Shown piece after piece: positions 44,286 to 53,148 of a stretch of 64,000 nt of DNA. Both the position numbers and the translations under genes were made by a program. Every line of letters starts with the position of its first letter. Position 1 is the first letter of the stretch. This DNA comes from Arthrobacter sp. P2b (GTDB taxonomy: Bacteria > Actinomycetota > Actinomycetes > Actinomycetales > Micrococcaceae). The stretch lies in assembly GCF_900168295.1 (NCBI RefSeq), contig NZ_FVZL01000002.1, forward strand, positions 186,001 through 250,000, read 5' to 3'. The notes under the pieces are model-generated. The model had not been told where the DNA came from, did not search any database, and saw only the letters and a list, made by a program, of their open reading frames with translations.

Positions 44286-45383
44286 ATGACGCACCCTCCG
44301 CTTCCTGAAACCCACCCTGCCGCAACCGAACGCCTGCACGGCGAATACAAGGTGCCGGGCGGGAAACTGGTGGTGGCAGACCTCGCCGTCGCCGATGGAT
44401 CACTGGCGGACGTCTCCATCAGCGGTGACTTCTTCCTGGAACCCGACGAGGCCCTCCTGGACATCAACCGGGCCCTCACCGGCCTGCCGGAAGCAACGCC
44501 CGCCGCCGAGCTTGCCGAGGCCGTGACTGCCGCGCTTCCGGCTGATGCCGCCCTGTTCGGCTTTTCGGCAGACGCCGTGGCGATCACCGTCCGGCGTGCC
44601 CTGGCCAAGGCCACGTCGTGGGCGGACCATGACTGGAACATCATTGGCCCCACCGTTCTGCCCACCGAGATCAATGTCGCCCTTGACGAGGTCCTGACCG
44701 AGGAAGTGGGCGCAGGCCGGCGCAATCCCACCCTGAGGTTCTGGGACTGGGAGGAACCCTCCGTGGTGATCGGCAGCTTCCAGTCCTTCCGCAACGAGGT
44801 GGATCCCGACGGCGTGGCGAAGCACGGCATCAAGGTTGTCCGCCGCATCAGCGGCGGGGGAGCGATGTTCATGGAGGCCGGCAACTGCATCACCTACTCG
44901 CTGTACCTGCCCCAGACCCTGGTGGACGGCATCAGCTTCGCGGATTCCTACCCGTTCCTGGACGCCTGGGTCATGGCCGCCCTGGAGAAGCTCGGCATTA
45001 CGGCCTTCTATGTACCGCTGAATGACATCGCCACGGACCAGGGAAAGATCGGGGGCGCCGCCCAGAAGCGCCTTGCCAACGGCGGGATGCTGCACCATGT
45101 CACCATGAGCTATGACATCGACGCGGACAAGATGGTGGAAGTCCTGCGCATCGGCAAGGAGAAGCTGTCCGACAAGGGGACCCGCAGTGCCAAGAAGCGG
45201 GTGGATCCGCTGCGCCGGCAGACCGGCCTGGCGCGGACTGCCATCATCGCGGCAATGATGGACGTGTTTGCCGAACGGTACGGCGCCACCCCGTCAGAGC
45301 TGTCCGAGGCGGAGCTGGCCGCAGCCCGTGACAGGGTGGCCGCCAAGTTCGGCACGGAGGAGTGGCTGCACCGGGTCCCCTGA
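44286..45383 (+). CDS. Lipoate-protein ligase A with accessory domain at the N-terminus
   Basis: 365 residues. Residues about 17-110 match the LplA C-terminal accessory domain (KVPGGKLVVADLAV and VSISGDFFLEPDEALL), here placed first. Residues about 115-365 are the BPL/LplA catalytic domain with VRRISGGGAMFM (185-196) and a putative catalytic Lys254 in DQGKIGGAAQKR. It attaches lipoate to 2-oxoacid dehydrogenases and GcvH using ATP. ATG 44286 was preferred; an ATG at 44277 is three codons earlier. Confidence 0.87.
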   Translation: MTHPPLPETHPAATERLHGEYKVPGGKLVVADLAVADGSLADVSISGDFFLEPDEALLDINRALTGLPEATPAAELAEAVTAALPADAALFGFSADAVAITVRRALAKATSWADHDWNIIGPTVLPTEINVALDEVLTEEVGAGRRNPTLRFWDWEEPSVVIGSFQSFRNEVDPDGVAKHGIKVVRRISGGGAMFMEAGNCITYSLYLPQTLVDGISFADSYPFLDAWVMAALEKLGITAFYVPLNDIATDQGKIGGAAQKRLANGGMLHHVTMSYDIDADKMVEVLRIGKEKLSDKGTRSAKKRVDPLRRQTGLARTAIIAAMMDVFAERYGATPSELSEAELAAARDRVAAKFGTEEWLHRVP

Positions 45384-45392
45384 GTGCCGAGG

Positions 45393-48029
45393 TCAGGGAG
45401 CAGGTGAACCAACGACGGCGGCCTGCGCCGTGAGTGCCCGCAGCAGGTGGCTGCGCTGCTCCACGATGATGCGGCGCAGGGCCCGCGGAGCATCGGTATG
45501 GGCCGCCAGCCACTCGTCGGTCCTGCGCAGCACCGGATGCTCCGCAGGCTCCATCCCTTCCGCCAGGTCCTGGTCCAGAGGAAACAGGCCGCGGACAATC
45601 CGGCTGGCGATTTCGATACTGCGGCCCTCCCACACATCCAGCAGGCGCTCAAAGTACGGTTCCACATACGGCTCCAGCAGCGCAGCCGGTGCCGTGGTGA
45701 AACCGCTGATCGTCGCGCTGAGCAGCTGGTTGGAGAGCGTGTCACCGTGGACAGCCTCCTTCCACGCCGCGGCCTTGACCCTGGGCTCCGGGCGGGCAGC
45801 GAGCGCTGTGGCATGCCCCGCCCTACCTGACGCCGTGGTGTCCCGTGCCAGCTCGGCGTCGAGTTCCGCTACGGTCGCTTGGCCGTTGGCCGCGAGTGCG
45901 TGCCAGAAGTGCCAGCGCAGTTCGGCGTCCACCGCCAACCCCTTCACCGGGGCTGAGCCGTCCAGGAGGCCTTTAAGCCGGGGCACCAGGGTTCCGTCGT
46001 GCCTGCTGAGTGTGCCGAGGGTCCGGGCCCAGGCGAGCTGGTGGTCGGAACCCGGGACGGCCCGGTCCAGTTCCGCCGCCACGGTTGCCAGGAAGGATGT
46101 CCGGACGGCTTCCCGTCCGGGGGCCGGTGTGTAGCGTTCGACGGCGGTACAGGCGTTTTCGAGGATGTTCAGCAGGACGCCGATGCCGGTTTCCGCCGGC
46201 CCAAACGCAGCCACTGCGTCCACATACCGTGCCGCAGGGCTTTCGCCGTCCCTTGCGGAGTTCCAGAGCGCAGTCCAGCAGAGGGCGCGGGCCATCGGGT
46301 CGGAGATCCTGTCCAGCGATGCCAGGACGGTTGCCAGGGACACCGGGTCCAGCCGGACCTTCGCGTACGTCAGGTCGTCGTCATTGAGGAGCAGCAATGC
46401 GGGCCGTGGCTTTCCTGACAGCTCCGGCACAGCGGTGAAGGCACCGCTGACATCGGTTTCCACGCTGCCCGTGCGGACCAGCGCTCCTTCGCCGTCGACG
46501 TCGTACAGCCCCACCCGGAGCCGGTGCGGCCGCGGCTCGTTACGTCCCGTGACCGGATCCGTGGCGTCCTGGACGATGCGCACGTCGCCCAGGACGCCGT
46601 CGTCGTTCCCCTGGCCGGCGGCGATGTCCAGCGAGAGGGTGGAAATCCCTGAGGTCTGCAGCCATTGCTGCGCCCAGCCGGTGAGGTCCCGCCCGGAGGA
46701 GGCACTGAGGGATTCCAGGAGGTCCGCCAGGGTGGTGTTGGAGTAGGCGTGCTTGCGGAAGTAGTCGCGGGAGCCGGCGATGAACGCGTCAAAGCCGACG
46801 TAGGCTACCAGTTGCTTCAGTACCGAGGCGCCCTTGGCGTAGGTGATGCCGTCGAAGTTCTGCTTGGCGGCTTCGAGGTCGGGGATGTCCGCGACGATGG
46901 GATGCGTGGTGGGCAGCTGATCCTGGAGGTAGGCCCAGGCTTTGCGCTTGTTGGCGAAGCTGACCCAGGCGGAATCCCAGTCAGTGGCCTGGTCCACGCC
47001 CAGCGTGCCCATATAGTCGGCGAAGGACTCCTTGAGCCAGAGGTCATCCCACCACTGCATGGTCACCAGGTCCCCGAACCACATGTGTGCCATCTCGTGC
47101 ATGAGTGTGTTGGCGCGGCCCTGGTACTGGGCGTCGGTGGCACGGGACGTGAAGACGTAGCTGTCCGTGAACGTCACCAGGCCGGGGTTCTCCATGGCGC
47201 CGAGGTTGTATTCGGGGACGAAGGCCTGGTCGTACTTGCCCCAGGGGTAGGGGTAGGCGAACAGCCGGTTGAAGAAGTCCAGGCCGTTTTTGGTCAGCGT
47301 GAACAGCTGTTCCGCGTCGAAGGATTCCGCCAGGGACGCCCGGCAGTAGAGGGCCAGCGGGATGTCGAGGGAGGTCCCGTCGTCGAGCGTTGCCTGCCAG
47401 CGGTCCTCGGCCTTGAAGTACGGGCCGGCCAGCACTGTGGTGATGTACGTGGACATCGGCTCAGTCGCGGCAAAGTCCCAGCGTGCGGTGGCAGGGTCGC
47501 TGGTGAGGAGCGTCCGGGCGGTTTCCATCCCGTTGGAGGCGACCTGCCACCCGGCGGGCGCCATGACGTGGAAGGTGAAGGTTGCCTTGAGGTCCGGCTG
47601 CTCGAAGTTGGCAAATACGCGGCGGGCGTCAGCCGGCTCGTACTGGGTGTACAGGTAGCACTGCCCGTCTGCCGGGTCCACGAACCGGTGCATGCCCTCT
47701 CCGGACCGGCTGTACAGGGCGGTTCCGGTGACGGTGACCTGGTTCCGGGACTGCAGGTTGTCCAGCCGGATGCGGGCGCCGTCCACCACGTCCTCCACGG
47801 GCAGCGCCCTGCCGTTGAGGACCACGCTGTAGACGCTGCTGCCAATAAAGTCCAGGAAGGTAGAAGAACCGGGCTCCGACGCGGTGAAGGTGATGACGCT
47901 GCGGCTGGTGTAGCCGGCAACGTCCGGGTCAGCCGCCTGCCGCACGTCCAGCGACACGTCGTAGCTGGCGGTGCTGATCACGGCAGAACGTTCAGCGGCT
48001 TCATCGCGGCGCAGATTCTCATTTGACAC
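45393..48029 (-). CDS. pepN: Aminopeptidase N (M1 family)
   Basis: 878 residues, full length. GAMEN exopeptidase motif (277-281) and zinc site HEMAH (311-315) with E334 (HExxH-x18-E). It removes N-terminal residues from peptides in the cytosol. The C-terminal ERAP1-like helical domain covers about 530-860. The start is GTG 48029 with no clear ribosome-binding site. Convergent with the lipoate ligase gene with only 9 bases between stops. Confidence 0.95.
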   Translation of the reverse strand: MSNENLRRDEAAERSAVISTASYDVSLDVRQAADPDVAGYTSRSVITFTASEPGSSTFLDFIGSSVYSVVLNGRALPVEDVVDGARIRLDNLQSRNQVTVTGTALYSRSGEGMHRFVDPADGQCYLYTQYEPADARRVFANFEQPDLKATFTFHVMAPAGWQVASNGMETARTLLTSDPATARWDFAATEPMSTYITTVLAGPYFKAEDRWQATLDDGTSLDIPLALYCRASLAESFDAEQLFTLTKNGLDFFNRLFAYPYPWGKYDQAFVPEYNLGAMENPGLVTFTDSYVFTSRATDAQYQGRANTLMHEMAHMWFGDLVTMQWWDDLWLKESFADYMGTLGVDQATDWDSAWVSFANKRKAWAYLQDQLPTTHPIVADIPDLEAAKQNFDGITYAKGASVLKQLVAYVGFDAFIAGSRDYFRKHAYSNTTLADLLESLSASSGRDLTGWAQQWLQTSGISTLSLDIAAGQGNDDGVLGDVRIVQDATDPVTGRNEPRPHRLRVGLYDVDGEGALVRTGSVETDVSGAFTAVPELSGKPRPALLLLNDDDLTYAKVRLDPVSLATVLASLDRISDPMARALCWTALWNSARDGESPAARYVDAVAAFGPAETGIGVLLNILENACTAVERYTPAPGREAVRTSFLATVAAELDRAVPGSDHQLAWARTLGTLSRHDGTLVPRLKGLLDGSAPVKGLAVDAELRWHFWHALAANGQATVAELDAELARDTTASGRAGHATALAARPEPRVKAAAWKEAVHGDTLSNQLLSATISGFTTAPAALLEPYVEPYFERLLDVWEGRSIEIASRIVRGLFPLDQDLAEGMEPAEHPVLRRTDEWLAAHTDAPRALRRIIVEQRSHLLRALTAQAAVVGSPAP

Positions 48030-48063
48030 CGGGCTATCTAATCACGGGCTGGGTGCCCGGATG

Positions 48064-49119
48064 TCAGGCAGCGATCAGCAGGGCCGCCGCCAGGCCCAGC
48101 ACGGCGATCAGCAGCCAGGACGCCAGCGCGGCCAGCAGTGCACGCCCGCCGGTCAGCAGGAGCGTCCGGATGCGCACCGCGGAACCCAGCCCGAACAGCG
48201 CGGCGCCGAGCAGAACGTCCTGCAACGCGGCCCCTGCCGCGAGCCAGTCCTCCGCCAGCCAGCCCGTGGACCGGAGCCCCACCATGGCCACGAATCCCAG
48301 GACGAACAGGGGCACCACCGGCGGAAGTTTCGTATGCCCGCCGTCCGTGTCCGCGTCAGTCCGGACGGTGAGGCGCTGGTGCGTTCCGGCCAGGGCTGCC
48401 ACGGGTGCCAGCAGGAGCACCCGGGTGAGCTTGACCACGACGGCGATGCCCAGTGCCGCCGTCCCCGCGGTTTGCGCGGTGGCCACCACCTGGCCGACGT
48501 CGTGCACGGAGGCGCCGATCCAGGCGCCGAAGACCGGGGCTGTGAGCTGCAGAGGGTGGACGAACAGCGGCAGGACGCCAATGGCAAGGGTTCCGCAGAG
48601 CGTCACCAGCGCCACGGGCAGGACGGTGTCCACGTGCCGGATCCGCCGCACGGCCGCCATGGCGCCGATGGCTGATGCACCGCAGATCGAGAATCCGGTA
48701 GCCACCAGGAGCGACGTGACCGGGGGAAGCCGGAAGAGCCTGGAAATCAGGTAGGTCCCGCCAAAGCTGGCAGCCACAACCCCTACAATCAGTGCCAGGG
48801 CCAGCCAGCCCAGCCCGAGGACGTCCATGATGCTGACCTTCAGGCCGAGCAGGACAATCCCGCCGCGCATCAGGTGCTTACCGGCAAAATCCAGGCCGGG
48901 CCGTGCCCGGCCCGCGGTCCACACGCCGGCTGCCGGCAGGTTGGCCGCCAGGACCCCGAGCACCACGGCCAACGTCATGGCGGGCAGGACCGGCACCAGC
49001 CAATGCACAAGGAAGGCGGCCACCAGTGCGGCGGCTGCCGTGGCCAGTCCGGGAAGCAGCCGGTCAGCGCGGCGGGGGTTGCCCGGACCCGGCACTGGGA
49101 GGCTTCTGCTGACTGGCAC
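48064..49119 (-). CDS. YeiH/UPF0324-family putative sulfate exporter
   Basis: 351 residues, about ten membrane spans. Family hallmarks: LDFAGKHLMRGGIVLLGLKVSI, TGFSICGASAIGAMAAV, FGAWIGASVHDVGQVVATA and a final FGLGSAVRI. The family is annotated as a putative sulfate exporter, with weak experimental support. The start is GTG 49119. Monocistronic, divergent from the ATP-grasp operon. Confidence 0.88.
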   Translation of the reverse strand: MPVSRSLPVPGPGNPRRADRLLPGLATAAAALVAAFLVHWLVPVLPAMTLAVVLGVLAANLPAAGVWTAGRARPGLDFAGKHLMRGGIVLLGLKVSIMDVLGLGWLALALIVGVVAASFGGTYLISRLFRLPPVTSLLVATGFSICGASAIGAMAAVRRIRHVDTVLPVALVTLCGTLAIGVLPLFVHPLQLTAPVFGAWIGASVHDVGQVVATAQTAGTAALGIAVVVKLTRVLLLAPVAALAGTHQRLTVRTDADTDGGHTKLPPVVPLFVLGFVAMVGLRSTGWLAEDWLAAGAALQDVLLGAALFGLGSAVRIRTLLLTGGRALLAALASWLLIAVLGLAAALLIAA

Positions 49120-49196
49120 TCACCTACTGTGCCGGAAAAGGCCCGGAATGCACGAACCCGTGCCGCTGCGCCAACACGCCAGAAGGGACGGCAGTA

Positions 49197-50789
49197 ATGA
49201 ATTCGAAACAAAAAGATGGTTGGCTATTGGGCATGTCAGACCTTTTTCAGGAATACTCCGAGGCCGCCGGCCGGACCGGAGCCTACGATGAGATGTTCGC
49301 CCCCGGGCAGCAAGCCAGGGACTCCTACGGGCAGGTGGCGGACGCCCTTCGCAAGCTTTCCCTGGCCGATGTCAGTGCCCGGGCCGATTCAATGGCGCGC
49401 ACGTTCCTGGACCGCGGTGTGACCTTCGACTTTGCCGGCGAGGAGCGGCCCTTCCCGCTGGATATCGTCCCCCGTGTTATTCCTGCGGCGGAATGGGATG
49501 TCCTGGAACGGGGCGTCGCCCAGCGGGTGCGGGCGCTGGAAGCGTTCCTGAACGACGTGTACGACAAGATGACCGTGGTGTCCGACGGCGTGATTCCCCG
49601 GCAGCTGGTAACCACCAGCGCACACTTTCACAGGCAGGTCCACGGTTTTGAACCCGCCGGCGGCGTCCGCGTGCACATCTCCGGCATCGACGTGGTGCGG
49701 GATGCTGCGGGAACGTTCCGTGTCCTGGAGGACAACGTCCGCGTTCCTTCGGGCGTCAGCTACGTGCTGGAGAACCGGCGGGCCATGGCCAAGGGCCTTC
49801 CCGAAGCCTTCGGACAGCAGCTCATCCGGCCCGTGGAGGAATACCCCCGCCGGCTGCTCTCGGCCCTGCGGAAGACCGCGCCTGCCGGCGTGGACGATCC
49901 CACCGTCGTCGTCCTGACCCCCGGCGTCTTCAACAGCGCCTACTTCGAGCACACGCTGCTGGCAGGCCTGATGGGCGTTGAACTGGTGGAGGGCAGGGAC
50001 CTCATCTGCCGCGGAAACCGGGTGTACATGCGCACCACGGCCGGTGAGCAGCGCGTGGACGTCATCTACAAGCGGATCGACGACGACTTCCTCGATCCGC
50101 TGCAGTTCCGGGCCGACTCCATGCTGGGCTGCCCCGGGCTGGTCAACGCCGCACGCGCCGGCGGCGTCACCATCGCGAACGCCGTGGGCAACGGCGTCGC
50201 GGATGACAAACTGGTTTACAGTTACGTTCCTGACCTGATCCGCTACTACCTCAGCGAGGAGCCCATCATCGCGAACGTTGACACGTTCCGCCTCGAAGAG
50301 AAGGAAGCCCGGGAGTACACCCTGGACAACCTCGCCGAACTCGTGGTCAAGCCGGTGGACGGTTCCGGCGGCAAGGGACTGGTCATCGGGCCCGACGCCT
50401 CCAACGACGAACTGGACGCGCTCCGGCAGCGGATCATCGGTGACCCGCGCGGCTGGATCGCCCAGCCCGTCCTGCAGCTTTCCACGGTTCCCACCCTGAG
50501 CGGTGACAAGTTCGGCCCCCGCCACGTTGACCTGCGTCCCTTCGCAGTGAACGACGGCGACAACGTCTGGGTGCTGCCCGGCGGACTGACGCGGGTGGCG
50601 CTGAAGGAAGGCTCCCTGATTGTGAACTCCAGCCAGGGCGGCGGGTCCAAGGACACCTGGGTGCTCGCCGACTCGCCGCAGGTGCCGGTGGAAACCGTTC
50701 CCCGGCCCTCAATTTCCGTGCGTGAGCGCGTGTCTGTCTGGCCTGTGGAAAGCAACTGGCGGGACCGCCAGTCGGAGCAGCAGCAGTGA
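49197..50789 (+). CDS. Circularly permuted type 2 ATP-grasp protein
   Basis: 530 residues (518 if it starts at ATG 49233, where the family's usual MSDLFQEY begins; AAGGGAC favours 49197). Domains formerly called DUF404/DUF407: HFHRQVHGFEP, GIDVVRDAAGTFRVLEDNVRVPSG, VVVLTPGVFNSAYFEH, VDVIYKRIDDDFLDP and KPVDGSGGKGL as ATP-binding elements. Such proteins are predicted to form amide bonds on peptides or small molecules. First gene of a three-gene set with alpha-E and transglutaminase-like proteins that recurs widely in bacteria with unknown product. Confidence 0.9.
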   Translation: MNSKQKDGWLLGMSDLFQEYSEAAGRTGAYDEMFAPGQQARDSYGQVADALRKLSLADVSARADSMARTFLDRGVTFDFAGEERPFPLDIVPRVIPAAEWDVLERGVAQRVRALEAFLNDVYDKMTVVSDGVIPRQLVTTSAHFHRQVHGFEPAGGVRVHISGIDVVRDAAGTFRVLEDNVRVPSGVSYVLENRRAMAKGLPEAFGQQLIRPVEEYPRRLLSALRKTAPAGVDDPTVVVLTPGVFNSAYFEHTLLAGLMGVELVEGRDLICRGNRVYMRTTAGEQRVDVIYKRIDDDFLDPLQFRADSMLGCPGLVNAARAGGVTIANAVGNGVADDKLVYSYVPDLIRYYLSEEPIIANVDTFRLEEKEAREYTLDNLAELVVKPVDGSGGKGLVIGPDASNDELDALRQRIIGDPRGWIAQPVLQLSTVPTLSGDKFGPRHVDLRPFAVNDGDNVWVLPGGLTRVALKEGSLIVNSSQGGGSKDTWVLADSPQVPVETVPRPSISVRERVSVWPVESNWRDRQSEQQQ

Positions 50790-50852
50790 CCCGGACCGTG
50801 ATCCGGCAGATGTCTTTTCCCGTTGTTTCGGGCCCGCAGGAGGTAGCCGAGA

Positions 50853-51779
50853 ATGCTTAGCCGTATAGCCGAATCCCTTTTCTGGATCGGCCGTTATGTG
50901 GAGCGGGCCGATGGCACCGCCCGCATCCTTGATGTGCACCTGGAGCGGCTGAACCACCTGCCCATGGACGAACGCAAGAGCGTGGCCAAGGAGCTCCTCG
51001 CCGTCATGGGCGCCCGGCCGCAGAGCGAGGACTTCGGCCTGCCGGAACTGCTGCACGCCCTGGCTTATGACAAGACCAGTGCCACGTCGATCGCCGGTTC
51101 CCTCGGGGCGGCCCGCGAGAACGCCCGGCGTGCCCGCGAGACGGTTTCCTCGGGCCTGTGGGAGAGCCTCAACACCACCTACTACGGGCTGAGCCAGCAC
51201 CGCAAGGACGTGGTGGGAACCTACCGCTTCTGCAACTGGACGCTCGAACGGACCGCCATGGTCAGCGGGCTTGCGGACACCACGGTCAGCCATGACGAGA
51301 GCTGGCTGTTCCTGGTGCTGGGCCGCTCCCTGGAACGGGCAGACATGACCGCACGCATGCTCTCCACCCGGGACGTCCTGTCCGCAGGCATGTCCTGGGT
51401 CAACATGCTCCGCTGCGCCGGCGCCTACGAGTCCTTCCTGCGCACCCGACGGGCCGCCTTCGGCGACCAGCACGCCGCGGAGTTCCTGCTGCTGGACCGC
51501 CTCTTTCCGCGGTCCATCGTCTACGCCCTGCGCGATGCCGACGAATGCCTCGCCAAGCTGGACCCCTCCGCCCAGCGGGTGGGCTTCATCAACGACGCGC
51601 GCCGGATCGTGGGCCAGGCCAGGACCTTCCTTGAGTTCCACCGCACGGACGACCTCATGTCCGAGCTGCCCGAACACATGGAACGGGTCCAGAAGGCCGT
51701 ATCCCAGGCCTCGGACGCCATTTCCCGTAAGTACTTCAATCAGGCGGACGAACTGGCCTGGGTGGGAGAAGTTTCATGA
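50853..51779 (+). CDS. Alpha-E domain protein (DUF403)
   Basis: 308 residues, almost entirely helical. It starts MLSRIAESLFWIGRYVERADGTARILDVHLE, the diagnostic alpha-E opening, and repeats a similar FLVLGRSLERADMTARML near 155. No catalytic residues are known; the family always travels with ATP-grasp type 2 and transglutaminase-like genes. It overlaps the next gene by 4 bases (ATGA). Confidence 0.92.
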   Translation: MLSRIAESLFWIGRYVERADGTARILDVHLERLNHLPMDERKSVAKELLAVMGARPQSEDFGLPELLHALAYDKTSATSIAGSLGAARENARRARETVSSGLWESLNTTYYGLSQHRKDVVGTYRFCNWTLERTAMVSGLADTTVSHDESWLFLVLGRSLERADMTARMLSTRDVLSAGMSWVNMLRCAGAYESFLRTRRAAFGDQHAAEFLLLDRLFPRSIVYALRDADECLAKLDPSAQRVGFINDARRIVGQARTFLEFHRTDDLMSELPEHMERVQKAVSQASDAISRKYFNQADELAWVGEVS

Positions 51780-52627
51780 CCCGGCTGAGCATCGTGCACA
51801 AGACGGCGTACAAGTACAACAAGCGTGTCACCCTGTCCTACAACGAGGCCCGGATGACCCCGCTGACCGATTCCCAGCAGGTGGTCCTCGAGTCCGTCGT
51901 GAAGGTCTCGCCGTCGCAGGCGGCGGTGAGCACCTACCGTGACTACTGGGGCACCAGGGTCACGGCGTTCGACATGCAGATGCCGCACGAGCACCTCGAG
52001 GTGGTGTCCAACATCACCGTGGAGGTGCACCGGGCAGAGAAGATTCCGTCCGAATCCGACATTGTGGGCTGGGACGTCCTCGCCTCGCCGGAGACCCTGA
52101 ACACGTTCAGCGACTGGTTGCCCCAGTCCCGGCTCAGCGGCCCCGGGGACGAAGTCCTGGGCATCATTCCCAAGGTGGTGGCCGGCAAGAACCCGCACGA
52201 GGCCGCGCTGGCCGTGTTCTCGTGGATGCGCGGCGAGATGACCTACATGTCCGGTTCAACTGCCGTCACCACCAATGCCGAAGAGGCGTGGGGCCAGCGC
52301 CAGGGCGTGTGCCAGGACCTGGCCCACCTGGCCATCGGAGCGCTGCGCAGCTGCGGCATTCCTGCCCGTTATGTCTCCGGTTACCTGCACCCGCGCTCCA
52401 GCGCCGGGATCGGCGAGACCGTGGCGGGGCAGTCCCACGCCTGGCTCGAGTGGTGGGACGGTGACTGGCGGAGCTGGGACCCCACCAACCACAAGCCCGC
52501 GGGCGACTTCCACGTCACCGTGGCCAGGGGCCGTGACTACCGCGACGTGCCGCCGCTGAAGGGCATCCTGTCCGGTGGCGGCGGGTCCGCCCTGAGCGTC
52601 AGCGTGGAGATCACCCAGCTCGCCTGA
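51776..52627 (+). CDS. Transglutaminase-like cysteine protease family protein
   Basis: 283 residues. N-terminal beta-rich domain (bacterial transglutaminase-like N), then a transglutaminase core with catalytic triad Cys179 (GVCQDLAH), His221 (QSHAWLEWW) and Asp235 (WDPTNHK). No signal peptide, so it acts in the cytosol. Probably a peptidase or amide-transfer enzyme working on the product of the ATP-grasp ligase (inference). Last gene of the operon. Confidence 0.92.
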   Translation: MTRLSIVHKTAYKYNKRVTLSYNEARMTPLTDSQQVVLESVVKVSPSQAAVSTYRDYWGTRVTAFDMQMPHEHLEVVSNITVEVHRAEKIPSESDIVGWDVLASPETLNTFSDWLPQSRLSGPGDEVLGIIPKVVAGKNPHEAALAVFSWMRGEMTYMSGSTAVTTNAEEAWGQRQGVCQDLAHLAIGALRSCGIPARYVSGYLHPRSSAGIGETVAGQSHAWLEWWDGDWRSWDPTNHKPAGDFHVTVARGRDYRDVPPLKGILSGGGGSALSVSVEITQLA

Positions 52628-52646
52628 ACCCTTGGTTCCGGCCCGC

Positions 52647-53132
52647 CTATTCCGGCGCGGTCTTCACCGAGCCGCTGAGCTGGGTCCACCAGGTCAGCGG
52701 CTCGGTTACCTTGAAGCGGCGCCCGGTCACGGAGTCCGGGGTGATCCGCACGAAGGCGTCCTTCCGGCCGGCCTGCCAGGGAAACAAGTACAGCTGCGAG
52801 GTGTCCAGGACTTCATCCGTCCCGGTGACCACCCGGCCCGTGCCCTTGACCACCACGCTCCAGGCCAGGCCGGTGGCGGAATCGACGCCGTCGGCTTCAA
52901 GTGCCACAGCCGCATCGCCGGATGCACCGGAGAGCTTGGTGCCTTCACCGGTGCGGAACACCAGGGTGCCGCCGTCCACGGCGTAGTTGATGGGGAAGAT
53001 GTCCGGGCGCCCGTCCACCAGGACGGCGAGCCGTCCCACGGACACGGTCCGGAGCATCGCCCAGCATTCGTGGTGTTCGAGGTTCTGGACAGGGGATGAG
53101 GGTTCGTCAGTGGAGGCTCGCTCGGCGTTCAT
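52647..53132 (-). CDS. Pyridoxamine 5'-phosphate oxidase-like flavin/deazaflavin-binding protein
   Basis: 161 residues. VGRLAVLVDGRPDIFPINYAVDGGTLVFRT is the core of the PPOX/Rv1155-like split-barrel family that binds FMN or F420. The acidic linker before it is typical. ATG 53132 was chosen because the extension to 53210 lies within the next gene's 3' end. Downstream of the zinc-SDR gene by 16 bases; the two are likely co-transcribed. Substrate unknown. Confidence 0.83.
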   Translation of the reverse strand: MNAERASTDEPSSPVQNLEHHECWAMLRTVSVGRLAVLVDGRPDIFPINYAVDGGTLVFRTGEGTKLSGASGDAAVALEADGVDSATGLAWSVVVKGTGRVVTGTDEVLDTSQLYLFPWQAGRKDAFVRITPDSVTGRRFKVTEPLTWWTQLSGSVKTAPE

Positions 53133-53148
53133 GGCGCCGAGCTTACGC

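Noticed and set aside
46665..48026. 453-codon plus-strand frame opposite pepN
   Set aside because: Antisense to the zinc-site and GAMEN region of a clear M1 aminopeptidase.
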